A stretch of DNA of 64,000 nucleotides, from assembly GCA_964503275.1 (NCBI GenBank), contig CAZCZO010000004.1:1-64000 (forward strand), read 5' to 3'. Shown piece by piece: positions 7,633 through 16,857 of this stretch (position 1 is its first letter; the number at the start of each line of letters is the position of its first letter). The position numbers and the translations under genes were made by a program. Under the pieces are notes generated by a model, which made no database searches, was not told where the DNA came from, and saw nothing but the letters and a program-made list of their open reading frames with translations. Source of the stretch: DASRAP01 sp964503275 (GTDB taxonomy: Bacteria; Gemmatimonadota; Gemmatimonadetes; Gemmatimonadales; Gemmatimonadaceae).

Positions 7633-8765
7633 TGCGAGCGATCGGCGGGACGATGGTGTTGCTGAGCGTGGCGACGGCGCTGGGTGCGCAGCAGGTGGAT
7701 ACGACGGTGTCGTTGCGGCGGGGCCGCGCGGTGGAGATGCTCGGCACGTCCGGATCTGTGGAGCTGCGCACCTGGTCGCGGCCCGAGGTGCGGGTGCAGG
7801 TGCGGGGTGCGGGAGCGTCGCGGGTGCAGTTCCGCGAGTCGGCGAGCCGCGTGTTCATCGAAGAGCGTGCGGTGCGCGCGGACTCGGTGATCTGGCGCTT
7901 CGTCGACTCGACGGGGGCCCTGCGCGCGACGGTCGGGGTGCGTGCGCCGGCGGTACAGGTGATGCCGGGCCGTGGGCCGATCGTGGAGCGGGGGACGGTG
8001 GGGCCGCCGCGGGGGGATTCGACGAGAGCGGTGCGGGTGGATAGCTCGGCCAGCGGCGTGAGCGCGTTCCGCGGCGCGATCAGCGGCCCAGTGGTTGAGC
8101 GGGGGCGGGTGGTGCAGGATAGCAGCGACCTTCCCCCGATCCGCCAGGGCCAGCGGGGCGCGGATTGGACGTTCCGCCCCCAGACGCCCGTCCCCGCCTC
8201 AGTCGATTACGTCATTACCGTTCCCGAGCGCGCACACGTGATCATCCGCGGCAACAACGTGGACATCGCGGTCGCCGGCCAGCTGGATACGCTCGAGGTG
8301 TCGAATGTGCGGGGCAGCATTCGCGCGTCGAAGATCAGCGGGCACACGACGCTGACCTCGCTCGATGGGCGCGTGCTCGTCGAAGGGAGCGACGGCGACC
8401 TGTTCGCCCGCACGCTCAGCGGCAGCGTCGTGGTGCGTGATGCGCTGGGAAGCGTCGAGGCACAGGGCATCGCCGGCAGCATCGAACTCGAAGACGTGCG
8501 CGCCCCGCGCATCAAGGCCAGCACCTACGATGGCGGGATCCGCTTGCAGGGCGCGCTGCCGCTGAACGGCAGCATCCAGCTCTCGACGTTCCGGGGGCCG
8601 CTGGGATTCCCGGCGAGCGGCGCCTGCGCCTCCCCGTTGGATCCAGCGGTCACGTTGCAGACGATCCGCCCGTCCAGTCGCGAGCGCTTCGATATCCAAC
8701 TCACGACCACGACGCCCGCCGGGGTCAACAGCGGTCCGGCGACCTGCACACTGCGCCGCGAGTGA
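7632..8765 (+). CDS. Exported DUF4097-type beta-helical protein
   Basis: A 377-residue protein with a signal peptide (MRAIGGTMVLLSVATALGAQQ). Repeated beta-strand turns follow, such as LEVSNVRGSIRASKISGH, TTLTSLDGRVLVEGSDGD and TLSGSVVVRDALGSVEA, forming the right-handed solenoid seen in DUF4097/DUF4098 proteins. A Pro/Arg-rich, less ordered region lies at about residues 95-175. It is the third gene of the sigma/anti-sigma operon, starting at the ATG that overlaps the anti-sigma stop; a GTG three bases earlier is also possible. DUF4097 genes often accompany ECF regulators, but no biochemical role is established. It is probably a periplasmic or surface protein. Confidence 0.82.
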   Translation: MRAIGGTMVLLSVATALGAQQVDTTVSLRRGRAVEMLGTSGSVELRTWSRPEVRVQVRGAGASRVQFRESASRVFIEERAVRADSVIWRFVDSTGALRATVGVRAPAVQVMPGRGPIVERGTVGPPRGDSTRAVRVDSSASGVSAFRGAISGPVVERGRVVQDSSDLPPIRQGQRGADWTFRPQTPVPASVDYVITVPERAHVIIRGNNVDIAVAGQLDTLEVSNVRGSIRASKISGHTTLTSLDGRVLVEGSDGDLFARTLSGSVVVRDALGSVEAQGIAGSIELEDVRAPRIKASTYDGGIRLQGALPLNGSIQLSTFRGPLGFPASGACASPLDPAVTLQTIRPSSRERFDIQLTTTTPAGVNSGPATCTLRRE

Positions 8766-8784
8766 GGGCGGCGCAGTGCAGCCT

Positions 8785-8806
8785 CCGCCGCGACGTGCCG
8801 CGGCGG
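8785..8806. terminator. Hairpin between convergent genes
   Basis: CCGCCGCG (8785-8792) and CGCGGCGG (8799-8806) form a perfect 8-bp GC stem with a 6-base loop. It sits between the DUF4097 gene (plus) and the isomerase gene (minus), where a bidirectional terminator would be expected. There is no T-run on either side, so intrinsic termination would be weak. Confidence 0.5.
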
Positions 8807-8822
8807 TAGGCGCAGTGCGGTG

Positions 8823-9284
<462 letters not shown>

Positions 9285-9379
9285 GTGCAGCGGGGGGTCA
9301 GAGAAGTGAGAAGGGCGATGCCGTCGAAGCCACCCCGGCTGGGGAAGCGCGCAACGGCAGCGCCCGGACCTTCCGAAAA

Positions 9380-10036
9380 CTAATCGCCGATGCCCCGGCT
9401 GGGGCAGAGGTCGGCGACCACGCAATCCCCGCAGCGCGGCTTGCGTGCGTCGCAGGTCTTGCGGCCGTGCCAGATCAGCAGATGACTGAGCAACGTCCAC
9501 TGCGCACGGTCGAACAGCGGCATCAGTGCGTGCTCGATCTTCACCGGGTCGGTCTCCTTGGTGAGCTTCATGCGCTGACTCAGCCGCGCCACATGCGTGT
9601 CGACCACCACCCCGGCGTCGATGCCGAAGGCGTTCCCGAGCACCACGTTCGCGGTCTTGCGTCCGACCCCGGGGAGGGCCACCAAGTCCTCCATGACGCG
9701 CGGGATCTCACCGCCGTAGTGCCGTACCACGACCTGCGCCATGCCGATCAGCGCCTTGGCCTTGTTGCGGTAGAAGCCGGTGCTCTGGATGATCGCCTCG
9801 ACGTCCTCCTGCTTGGCGTGCGCCAAGTGCGCCGGCGTCGGGTAGCGTGCGAAGAGCACCGGCGTGACCATGTTCACGCGCTTGTCGGTGCACTGCGCGC
9901 TGAGGATGGTCGCCGCGGTCAGCTCGTACGCATTGCGGAAGTCCAGCTCGCAGTGCGCGTCGGGATACGCGGCCTGGAGTCGCGCGAAGATGGCGGCGGC
10001 CCGTTCGCGCAGAGCGGCCTTCGATTCGCGAGCCAT
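9380..10036 (-). CDS. nth: Endonuclease III (DNA glycosylase/AP lyase)
   Basis: This 218-residue protein matches Nth along its length. The helix-hairpin-helix LPGVGRKTANVVLG carries the catalytic Lys, and VVDTHVARLSQRM supplies the catalytic Asp. A C-terminal [4Fe-4S] cluster motif has the exact spacing C-x6-C-x2-C-x5-C. It removes oxidised pyrimidines in base excision repair. Its ATG overlaps the stop of the upstream PolX-like gene by one base (TGATG), so the two are co-translated. This is a natural repair pairing. Confidence 0.96.
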   Translation of the reverse strand: MARESKAALRERAAAIFARLQAAYPDAHCELDFRNAYELTAATILSAQCTDKRVNMVTPVLFARYPTPAHLAHAKQEDVEAIIQSTGFYRNKAKALIGMAQVVVRHYGGEIPRVMEDLVALPGVGRKTANVVLGNAFGIDAGVVVDTHVARLSQRMKLTKETDPVKIEHALMPLFDRAQWTLLSHLLIWHGRKTCDARKPRCGDCVVADLCPSRGIGD

Positions 10037-11718
10037 CAGCGCCCCCCCGCCGAGAGCGCGACCTCGCGACGGCGGGCCGCGAAGGCCAGCACGTCGTCCG
10101 CGCTCCCGCAGTTCAGGACGTCGGCCGCGGTCAACCCGCCCTTGCGCGCCATCCCCACGCCCAGCGCCGTATGCTCGAGGGCCGCCGGGGTGTGCGCGTC
10201 GGGCCCGATCGAGATGCGCACGCCATGCGCCCGCGCCGCGCGCAGCGCACGCCAGTCCACATCGAGCCGATGCGGGTCCGAGTTGAGCTCGACCGCGACG
10301 CCGGCCGGCCCGGCCGCGGCGAAGATGGCGTCGAGGTCGATGGGGAAGCCCTCGCGCGTCAGCAGCAGGCGTCCGGTGGGGTGTCCGAGGATGGTCACGT
10401 GGGGGTCCTCCAGCGCCTTCAACACGCGCGTCGTCATCTGGGCCTCGTTCATGCCCATGCGCGTGTGCACCGACGCGATCACGAAGTCGAAGCGGTCCAG
10501 CACCGCCTCAGGGTAATCCACCCGGCCGCAGGGCAGGATGTCCGCCTCGACGCCCTTCAGGATGCGCACGCCGGGCCCGCCCGCGTTGACGGCGTCGATC
10601 TCGTCGTGCTGCCGCCGCACATCGTCGGCCGAGAGGCCGCCGGCCATGCGCGCACTCTGCGAATGATCGGTCACGCCGAGGTACGACCAGCCGCGGCGCT
10701 GTGCCTCGCGCGCCAGCTCGGCGATGCTCCCGGCGCCGTCGCTGAAGTGCGAGTGGCAGTGCAGTACGCCGCGGAGGTCGGCGAGCGTCACGAGCGAGGG
10801 GACCACTGCGCCGACCTCGTCGCCGGTCTCGCGCAATTCCGGTGGGATGAACGGAAGCCCCAGCGCGGCGTACACATCGGCCTCGGTCGGCGTGTGGACG
10901 ATGTGTGCCGCCGCATCACGCAGCTCGGTGTCGGTCAGGACCCATCCGCGCTGCCGCGCGCGGGCCTCCAGCGCGCGCAGATGCGCCGCGCTCCCCGTGG
11001 CGCGGAGCACGGTCACCCCGAACTCCGCGGGCGCGACGCAGTGCACGCGGGCCCGGAGGCCATCGCTGTAGCGCAGGGCGAGTTCGCGCGTCCCGGCGCC
11101 GGTGGCCGCCTCGATCTCGGGCGCGTGCGCCAGCGCGGCCGCCGCGGCGCCGGGATCACCCGCGCAGGCGGCCACGACGACGACCTCGCGGACCAACTCG
11201 AGGTGACGCCGGAGCTCGCCCGCCACGACCACCTCGGTCACGCCGGGTCGGCTGCGCGCGGCCTCGACGACCCGTTGCGCCTCGGCCTGGGCGTGGGGAA
11301 GCAGGAGCGGGACCCCGTCGGCGCGGTACTGCGCGATGCTGCGGGCGACCTTCGACGCGAGCGTCGGCCCGAAGCGCGGCAGGGCCGCCAGCCGCCCGTC
11401 GCGCGCGGCCTGCTCCAGCTCCGCCATCGTCGTGATGCCCAGGCCTTCGTGCACGCGACGGATGCGTGCGGGGCCCAAGGTGGCCAGCCGCAACAGCTCG
11501 AAGAAGCCCTCGGGTGTCGCCTCGCGCAGCGCGTCGAGCATCACCGAGCCACCGGTCAGCGACACGTCCTCGATGACGCTGAGGATCTCGGGGTCGCGGA
11601 CGGTGTCGGGGGCGCGCTGCGCGGCCCGGTAGCGGCGCGCTGCCGCGGGATCGCCGGCCAGCTCATGCAGGACGGCGATCTCTTCGAGGGTGCGCGACAG
11701 CGCCCGGTCGGTCGTCAT
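10036..11718 (-). CDS. PolX-family protein with PHP exonuclease domain and degenerate polymerase site
   Basis: A 560-residue PolX-type protein: N-terminal 8-kDa/HhH region (1-135), family-X polymerase fold (about 140-290) and C-terminal PHP phosphoesterase (about 315-555). PHP metal motifs look intact: LHCHSHFSDG, GVTDHS, KGVEADIL, IASVHTRMG, ILGHPTGR and SIGPDAHTP. The polymerase part looks dead. The usual GSxRR...GDLDI signature reads AGELRR...REVVVV (residues 166-182), and the third Asp position (VDLR in relatives) is ARVH near 224. I infer a 3'-5' exonuclease or AP-end processing role in base excision repair with nth, whose gene it overlaps, rather than gap-filling synthesis. Confidence 0.88.
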   Translation of the reverse strand: MTTDRALSRTLEEIAVLHELAGDPAAARRYRAAQRAPDTVRDPEILSVIEDVSLTGGSVMLDALREATPEGFFELLRLATLGPARIRRVHEGLGITTMAELEQAARDGRLAALPRFGPTLASKVARSIAQYRADGVPLLLPHAQAEAQRVVEAARSRPGVTEVVVAGELRRHLELVREVVVVAACAGDPGAAAAALAHAPEIEAATGAGTRELALRYSDGLRARVHCVAPAEFGVTVLRATGSAAHLRALEARARQRGWVLTDTELRDAAAHIVHTPTEADVYAALGLPFIPPELRETGDEVGAVVPSLVTLADLRGVLHCHSHFSDGAGSIAELAREAQRRGWSYLGVTDHSQSARMAGGLSADDVRRQHDEIDAVNAGGPGVRILKGVEADILPCGRVDYPEAVLDRFDFVIASVHTRMGMNEAQMTTRVLKALEDPHVTILGHPTGRLLLTREGFPIDLDAIFAAAGPAGVAVELNSDPHRLDVDWRALRAARAHGVRISIGPDAHTPAALEHTALGVGMARKGGLTAADVLNCGSADDVLAFAARRREVALSAGGR

Positions 11719-11744
11719 CGCCTGGGTCGGTGCGGTGGGTCGAC

Positions 11745-12200
11745 CTACGACTCGCCGCCCGCGTGGTGCCGCAGCTCATCGACGAGCGAGTGGAGCTGCT
11801 CCTCGACCGCGGCCATCTCGCCGCTCGCGCCATCGACGTCCAGCAGTCCGGAGCGCATCGACCGCGCCACGTGGTTGAGGTACTTGATCTTGGCGAGGAT
11901 CTGCTCGGTGACGTTCCGCAACTCGTGATGCCGCCGCTTCTCGGCCACGGCGCGGGCCAGCCGCGCGGCGAGCTCGTCGGTGCTGAGCCGCTGGGCGAGG
12001 GCGAGGACTTCGTCGCGCGTGCGGCCGGGCAGCGCGCCCCGGTCAGGGAGGCCCGGCGTCGCCCCGGAGGTGTCGGTGAACCAGAGGCGGCCCACAAACT
12101 CGATGCCGTCCCACACGATGCGACACGACACCTGGACCGTCCGGTCGCCGACGGTGAGCGTGCTCAGGTCCTGCTGAACCACATCATCACGGTCGGTCAC
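11745..12200 (-). CDS. Hypothetical protein, soluble
   Basis: 151 residues, no signal peptide or membrane segment. The N-terminal half looks beta-rich (QVSCRIVWDGIEFVGRLWF) and ends in a loop with GLPDRGALPGRTRDEV. The C-terminal half is a long amphipathic helix (about 75-145), possibly a coiled coil. I do not recognise the family. It overlaps the upstream hydrolase gene by ATGA and ends 26 bases before the PolX-like gene, so it belongs to the same transcript. A link to DNA repair is only by position. Confidence 0.72.
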   Translation of the reverse strand: MTDRDDVVQQDLSTLTVGDRTVQVSCRIVWDGIEFVGRLWFTDTSGATPGLPDRGALPGRTRDEVLALAQRLSTDELAARLARAVAEKRRHHELRNVTEQILAKIKYLNHVARSMRSGLLDVDGASGEMAAVEEQLHSLVDELRHHAGGES

Positions 12201-13102
12201 GGCGAGGCGGGGTGAACGGTGGTCGGCGCATTGCCGAGGAAGTCCCGGATGGCGCGGAACAGCAGGTCGGGCGCTTCAACGTACGGAACATGACCGCAGT
12301 CGTCCAGCACGAGTACCGGGGCGTGCAACGCGGTCGCGACCGCCTGGCTCGACGCGAGGGGGATGGGGTCCTCGCGTCCGTGCACCACGAGGGTGGGGAC
12401 GTGGACACCCTGCAGCTCGGCGAGGACATCGACCCCGCGGAGCGAGTCCCACGTGGAACGCTGCACCCGCTCGGTCACGCGGAACGGCGTGAGGTCGCGG
12501 GCGCGGGCTGGGTCGGCGAAGTACCCCGCCACGCTGAGCTCGAATCGCCGCTGCTTGTACGCCTCGGGATCCTGCTCGCGCAGGCCCGACGCCGCCAGCG
12601 CCGCGCGCTCCGCCTGCACCCAGGCCGAGTTGTTGCGGGCGATCAGCGATTGCTCGAAGGCCTGACGCCACAGGGGCGACGCGGGCGCTGGACAGACGAG
12701 GACGAGCCGCCCGATGGGAGGCAGGGCCGCGTTGCGCGCGGCCGCCGCGAGGTAGCGCAGCGCGAGCATCCCGCCCCAGGAGTAGCCGATGACCGTGAGC
12801 GGGGGCGACAGCAGCTCCGCCGCGACCGCGGCCATGTCCGCCACGTGCGTGTCCGCGGTGATGGTGTCGGTGCCATCGGTGCGCGAGCGACCGCCGCCGC
12901 GCTGGTCGTAGGTCACGACGCCGTAGCGGTCGGTGAGGTCGAGGAACTGCGGCAGCAGGTACTCGTGATGCGCGCCGGGCCCGCCGTGCAGCAACAGCAG
13001 GGGCTCGGCGTCTGCCGGCCCCCAGCGCGCCCAGTACAGCGGCGCGCCGGTCGAGCGGGTCAGTCCATGCGTGGCGGGCGCGGGGATCGGCGGCGGGCTC
13101 AG
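12197..13102 (-). CDS. Alpha/beta hydrolase, proline iminopeptidase-like
   Basis: The core is a typical alpha/beta hydrolase: oxyanion HGGPGAHHEYL, DQRGGGRS, nucleophile elbow GYSWGG, acid in VHGREDPIPL and catalytic His in DDCGHVPYVE. HGGPG is characteristic of prolyl iminopeptidases, which release N-terminal proline. The start is unusual. No ATG, GTG or TTG lies between the upstream stop (13099-13101) and the core. The best candidate is a CTG at 13102 that overlaps that TGA, giving about 301 residues; the first standard start (GTG at 13318) would add 72 poorly folded, Arg/His-rich residues inside the upstream gene. The product suits the neighbouring peptidase genes. Confidence 0.82.
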   Translation of the reverse strand: MSPPPIPAPATHGLTRSTGAPLYWARWGPADAEPLLLLHGGPGAHHEYLLPQFLDLTDRYGVVTYDQRGGGRSRTDGTDTITADTHVADMAAVAAELLSPPLTVIGYSWGGMLALRYLAAAARNAALPPIGRLVLVCPAPASPLWRQAFEQSLIARNNSAWVQAERAALAASGLREQDPEAYKQRRFELSVAGYFADPARARDLTPFRVTERVQRSTWDSLRGVDVLAELQGVHVPTLVVHGREDPIPLASSQAVATALHAPVLVLDDCGHVPYVEAPDLLFRAIRDFLGNAPTTVHPASP

Positions 13103-14403
13103 TGGCTCGCCCCCGGCCCGACGTACACGACGCCGCCCTTCATCACGAAGGCCGGCGACTTCATGGCGCTGATGGTCCGCGTGGGGTCGCCGGGGACCGC
13201 GACGAGGTCGGCGAAGAGGCCGGCCTTGAGCGTGCCCACGCGATCCTCCCAGCCCAGCAGCTTCGCGGCGTGGGTGTGCGCCGTGGTGATGGCCTGCAGC
13301 GGTGTCATGCCGCCCCACTCCACGAGCAGCTCGAACTCGCGCGCGGAGGCGCCGTGGTCCCCGACGCCGGCATCGCTGCCGAAGGCGATCGGCACGTTGG
13401 CCCGGATCGCCGTCTTGATGCCGTTGCGCATCGCCTGCGCTGCGGCGCGCGACTTGGCCGCACGCAGTCCCGTGAGGCGGCCCGATGCGGCCGCGAGCTC
13501 GACGGTCTCGCCGGCCATCAGCGTCGGCACGAGGTAGGTGCCGCGCGCCGCCATCAACGCGGCCCCTTCGTCGTCGATGAACGAGCCATGCTCGATCGAT
13601 GCGACGCCGGCGCGCACGGCGACCTTGATGCCGGAGGTGCCGTGGGCGTGCGCCGCGACCTTGCGCACCGCCTTGGCGGCTTCGTCGACGATGACCTTGA
13701 GTTCGTCGAACTCCAGCTGCTCCACCCCCACGGCCGCGCCTTCGGAGAGCACGCCGCCGGTCGCGCAGACCTTGATGACATCGGCACCGTACTTCATCTG
13801 GTAGCGCACGGCCGCGCGCGCCTGATCGTTGCCGTCGGCGATGCCGTTCTCGGGGGAGCCATCGAAGAGGCCGGGACGAAAGCCGTTCTCGTCGCAGTGG
13901 CCACCGGTGATGCCGATGGAGTGACCGGCGAGCTGCATGCGCGGCCCCTCGACGATGCCCTGATCCACCGCGGCCCGCAGCGCGATGTCCTCGAAGCGCT
14001 CGGCGCCCAGGTTGCGCACGGTGGTGAAGCCGGAGCGCAGTGTCTTGCGCGCGTTGGCGACGCCGACGATCGCGCTCATGCCGGGGTAGTCGCGCGTGGC
14101 CTGCTCCTGCGAACGCGGATCGTTGAGCTGCCGCCCGATCAGGTGCGTGTGCATATCGATCAGACCTGGCATCAGGGTCACATCGCCAAGGTCCACGATG
14201 CGGGCGCCGGCAGGCACGGTCACCGCGCTCGCGGCGCCAGCGGCGACGATACGCTCACCCTGCACGAGGACGATGCCGTTCGCGATCGCCGGTGCGCCGG
14301 TCCCATCGAGCAGGCGCGCGGCCTTGTACGCGACCGGGGCGGGGGCGCCCTGCGCAGCGGCGAGCGCGGGGACGAAGAGCAGCGAGCAGAGGAGTCGGCG
14401 CAC
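13099..14403 (-). CDS. Secreted amidohydrolase (imidazolonepropionase/prolidase-like)
   Basis: A 434-residue exported metal-dependent hydrolase with signal peptide MRRLLCSLLFVPALAAAQ. The TIM-barrel metal motifs are in order: DMHTHLIG (HxH), VIKVCATGG (bridging Lys), AAHAHGTSGI and IEHGSFID (His ligands) and AFGSDAG (Asp). The N- and C-terminal strands form the usual small beta-sandwich. Members near this pattern include Xaa-Pro dipeptidases and other secreted amidases; the substrate is not known. It starts 18 bases after the M28 peptidase stop and overlaps the alpha/beta hydrolase by four bases if CTG is used there, making a run of secreted peptide-degrading genes. Confidence 0.9.
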   Translation of the reverse strand: MRRLLCSLLFVPALAAAQGAPAPVAYKAARLLDGTGAPAIANGIVLVQGERIVAAGAASAVTVPAGARIVDLGDVTLMPGLIDMHTHLIGRQLNDPRSQEQATRDYPGMSAIVGVANARKTLRSGFTTVRNLGAERFEDIALRAAVDQGIVEGPRMQLAGHSIGITGGHCDENGFRPGLFDGSPENGIADGNDQARAAVRYQMKYGADVIKVCATGGVLSEGAAVGVEQLEFDELKVIVDEAAKAVRKVAAHAHGTSGIKVAVRAGVASIEHGSFIDDEGAALMAARGTYLVPTLMAGETVELAAASGRLTGLRAAKSRAAAQAMRNGIKTAIRANVPIAFGSDAGVGDHGASAREFELLVEWGGMTPLQAITTAHTHAAKLLGWEDRVGTLKAGLFADLVAVPGDPTRTISAMKSPAFVMKGGVVYVGPGASH

Positions 14404-14421
14404 GAGGGTCGGGGTCGGGGG

Positions 14422-15696
14422 TCAGGAGCGCGCGGCCAACGTGATGGTGAGCGAGACGCGCTCGCTGCCACGCTGGACGATGACGGTGATGGTGTCGCCG
14501 GGCTTCTTGCTGTAGAGCGCGGCCGTGTACGTGTCGAGGTCGGTCACGGGCTTGCCGTCGAGTTCGACGACGATGTCGCCGCCCTTCATGCCGCCCTTGT
14601 CGGCGGGCGAACCCGGGGTCACGCCGGTGACGCGGAGCCCCGGCGTCGATCCCGCGGCCATATCGGGCACCGAGCCAAGATAGGGCCGCGAGCCTGCGGC
14701 GGCGGGCGCGGCACGTACGGGCGGCGCCTGGCGCACGAAGGTCAGCGTGTCGGGCCGGTCGGCGAGGTGGCGCAGGACGCGTGCGGCGAGGTCCACCACG
14801 CGGGCGGTACCGGCCGCGTCGATCTTGTCGGCGTCGTCACTGGCGCGATGGTAATCCTCGTGCAGGTCCGTGAAGAAGTGCAGGACCGGCATGCCCTTGG
14901 CGTAGAACGACGAGTGGTCCGAGGGGCCGAACCCGTCGGGCACGGGGCTGATGCTCAGCGGGTCGGTGCGGTTGGCGGCCTCGAGGATCGCGGGCAACTC
15001 CGTGGCGGTGCCGGTGCCGTACACGATCACACGATCGTTCCGCAGGCGACCGATCATGTCGAAGTTGAGCATGGCCTGCGGCCGACCCGGCGGCATGGCC
15101 TCATCGGCGAACTTGGCCGATCCGAGCAAGCCGAGCTCTTCGCCGCTGAAGGTGACGAACAGCAGCGAGCGCTTGGCGGGGGCCGCCGCGAAGAGTCGCG
15201 CGAGCTCCAGCACGCCAGCGGTACCGGAGGCGTTGTCGTCGGCCCCGTTGCGGATCGCCTGCGCCGCGTCGGTGTCGAGTGCGCCCGGCAGGCCCCGCCC
15301 CAGGTGGTCGAAGTGCGCGCCGATCACGACGACCTGCCCGGCGAGCGCGGGGTCGGTGCCTGGGATCAGTGCCGCGACGTTCTGCGAGGGGAACGCTGCC
15401 GGTTCGTTGCTGTGGCTGAACGAGGCCGGTCGTGCGACGAAGCGGTGCAGATAGGCGTCGAGCCCGCTCGCGCCGGGGCTGCCGGCGGGCTTGAGCTTCA
15501 GGTCGGCGAAGCGCTTGGCGATGAAGGCCGCGGCCGAGTCATTGCCGGGCGTACCCGTGCCGCGGCCCTCCCAGCGGTCGTCGGCGAGGGTGGCGATGTC
15601 GCGCTGGAGCCGGGCGGCGTCGGCCCGGCCCTGCTGGGCGATGGCCGGCGACGTGACGAGCAGGGACGTGCAACAGACGGCAAGAACGAGGCGCAT
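14422..15696 (-). CDS. Secreted M28 zinc aminopeptidase with C-terminal PDZ domain
   Basis: 424 residues with signal peptide MRLVLAVCCTSLLVTSPAIAQQ. The M28 fold (about 25-310) shows the cocatalytic zinc ligands: IGAHFDHLG, NGADDNASG, FSGEELGLLG with catalytic Glu, NFDMIG and LHEDYHRASD. A PDZ domain (about 335-420) includes GVTPGSPADKGGMKGGDIVVELDGKPV written across strands, typical of PDZ ligand loops. It should release N-terminal residues from peptides in the periplasm or outside the cell. It probably heads the minus-strand run toward the amidohydrolase and hydrolase genes. The 92-base upstream gap includes a possible -10 (TAAGAT on the minus strand at 15727-15722). Confidence 0.92.
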   Translation of the reverse strand: MRLVLAVCCTSLLVTSPAIAQQGRADAARLQRDIATLADDRWEGRGTGTPGNDSAAAFIAKRFADLKLKPAGSPGASGLDAYLHRFVARPASFSHSNEPAAFPSQNVAALIPGTDPALAGQVVVIGAHFDHLGRGLPGALDTDAAQAIRNGADDNASGTAGVLELARLFAAAPAKRSLLFVTFSGEELGLLGSAKFADEAMPPGRPQAMLNFDMIGRLRNDRVIVYGTGTATELPAILEAANRTDPLSISPVPDGFGPSDHSSFYAKGMPVLHFFTDLHEDYHRASDDADKIDAAGTARVVDLAARVLRHLADRPDTLTFVRQAPPVRAAPAAAGSRPYLGSVPDMAAGSTPGLRVTGVTPGSPADKGGMKGGDIVVELDGKPVTDLDTYTAALYSKKPGDTITVIVQRGSERVSLTITLAARS

Positions 15697-15788
15697 AGGA
15701 GCAGAGGAGGGAGAACCTAGAATCTTACTCCCTCCTCCGCCGCGTTGTTGTGTCCGCCGGGGAGTGCGGCGGCGTCGCGCGGCGTTGC

Positions 15789-16856
15789 TCAGCGGGCGGT
15801 GAAGTCCGTCGCGGCTGTGACGCGTCGGCAGGCCTCGGCGATCACGGTGGCGGCGCGGTCGAGGTCCTCGAGCGCGACCATCTCGTTGGGCGAGTGCATG
15901 TAGCGGTTGGGGACCGAGAGCAGGCCGGTCGCGACGCCTTCGCGCGCGAGATGGATGGCGTCGGCGTCGGTGGAGGTGAAGCGCCCGGACGCGTGCAGCG
16001 TGAACGGGATGCCCAGGTCGGTGGCTGCATCGGCGAGCAGTTGATAGACGACGGGCGAGATCACGGAACCGCGCGTGAGCACGGGCCCGCCGCCGAGCCG
16101 GTGATGGCCGAGTTCCTTCTTGTCGGCGGTGGGATGGTCCGTCGCGAAGGTGACATCGACGGCGATGGCCATTTGGGGATGCACGCGATGCGCCACGGGC
16201 CGCGCGCCGCCACCTTGGTAGCCGATCTCCTCCTGGGTGGTGGCGCAGGCCACGACGCGGGCCGCGCCCGGGTTCGCTGCGTAACGCCGCGCGGCCTCAA
16301 GGACCACGAAGGCCCCGATGCGGTCGTCGATCGAGCGCGAGACGACGCGGCCGTTGGGGAACTCCAGCAGCGGCTGATCGAGCACGCCGGCATCGCCGAT
16401 CTTGATCATCGACTCCGCTTCGGCGCGATCGGCCGCCCCGATGTCCACCCAGAGGTCGGAGAACTGCGAGGCTTTCTCGCGGTCCGCAGGCTTCATGAGG
16501 TGGATGGGCTTCTTGCCGACCACGCCGCGCAGCTCGCCGGCGGCCGTGGCGAAACGCAGGCGCTGACCGACGAGGACCTGCGGGTCCCAGCCGCCGATGG
16601 GTCCGATGTAGAGGAATCCCTCGTCGTCGATCCAAGTGACGATGACGCCGATCTCGTCGATATGGCCCGCGAGGAGGATCGTTGGTCCACCCGCATCGTT
16701 GACGACGGCCATGGAGTTGCCGTGGACGTCTGCTGATACTGCCGCGAATGTGCTCGCTTCCTGTCGCCAAACACGAGCGGGTGCGCCCTCGTAGCCGCTG
16801 GGGCCTGGCGTGTCGAGCAATCGCTTCAGAAAGGCGTACGAATTGTCTGAGAGCAT
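15789..16856 (-). CDS. M42 family metallopeptidase (endoglucanase M/FrvX-type aminopeptidase)
   Basis: 355 residues, cytosolic. M42 metal and catalytic residues are seen in order: AGHIDEIG (HxD), SRSIDDRIGAF (bridging Asp), TTQEEIGYQGG (general base and ligand Glu), AVDVTFATDHP (Asp) and YMHSPNEMV (His). M42 enzymes are large tetrahedral aminopeptidases that finish peptide breakdown in the cytoplasm. The ATG at 16856 lies one base after the stop of the upstream gene; an ATG at 16877 would overlap it. Its cytosolic location complements the secreted peptidases encoded next to it. Confidence 0.92.
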   Translation of the reverse strand: MLSDNSYAFLKRLLDTPGPSGYEGAPARVWRQEASTFAAVSADVHGNSMAVVNDAGGPTILLAGHIDEIGVIVTWIDDEGFLYIGPIGGWDPQVLVGQRLRFATAAGELRGVVGKKPIHLMKPADREKASQFSDLWVDIGAADRAEAESMIKIGDAGVLDQPLLEFPNGRVVSRSIDDRIGAFVVLEAARRYAANPGAARVVACATTQEEIGYQGGGARPVAHRVHPQMAIAVDVTFATDHPTADKKELGHHRLGGGPVLTRGSVISPVVYQLLADAATDLGIPFTLHASGRFTSTDADAIHLAREGVATGLLSVPNRYMHSPNEMVALEDLDRAATVIAEACRRVTAATDFTAR

Positions 16857-16857
16857 A

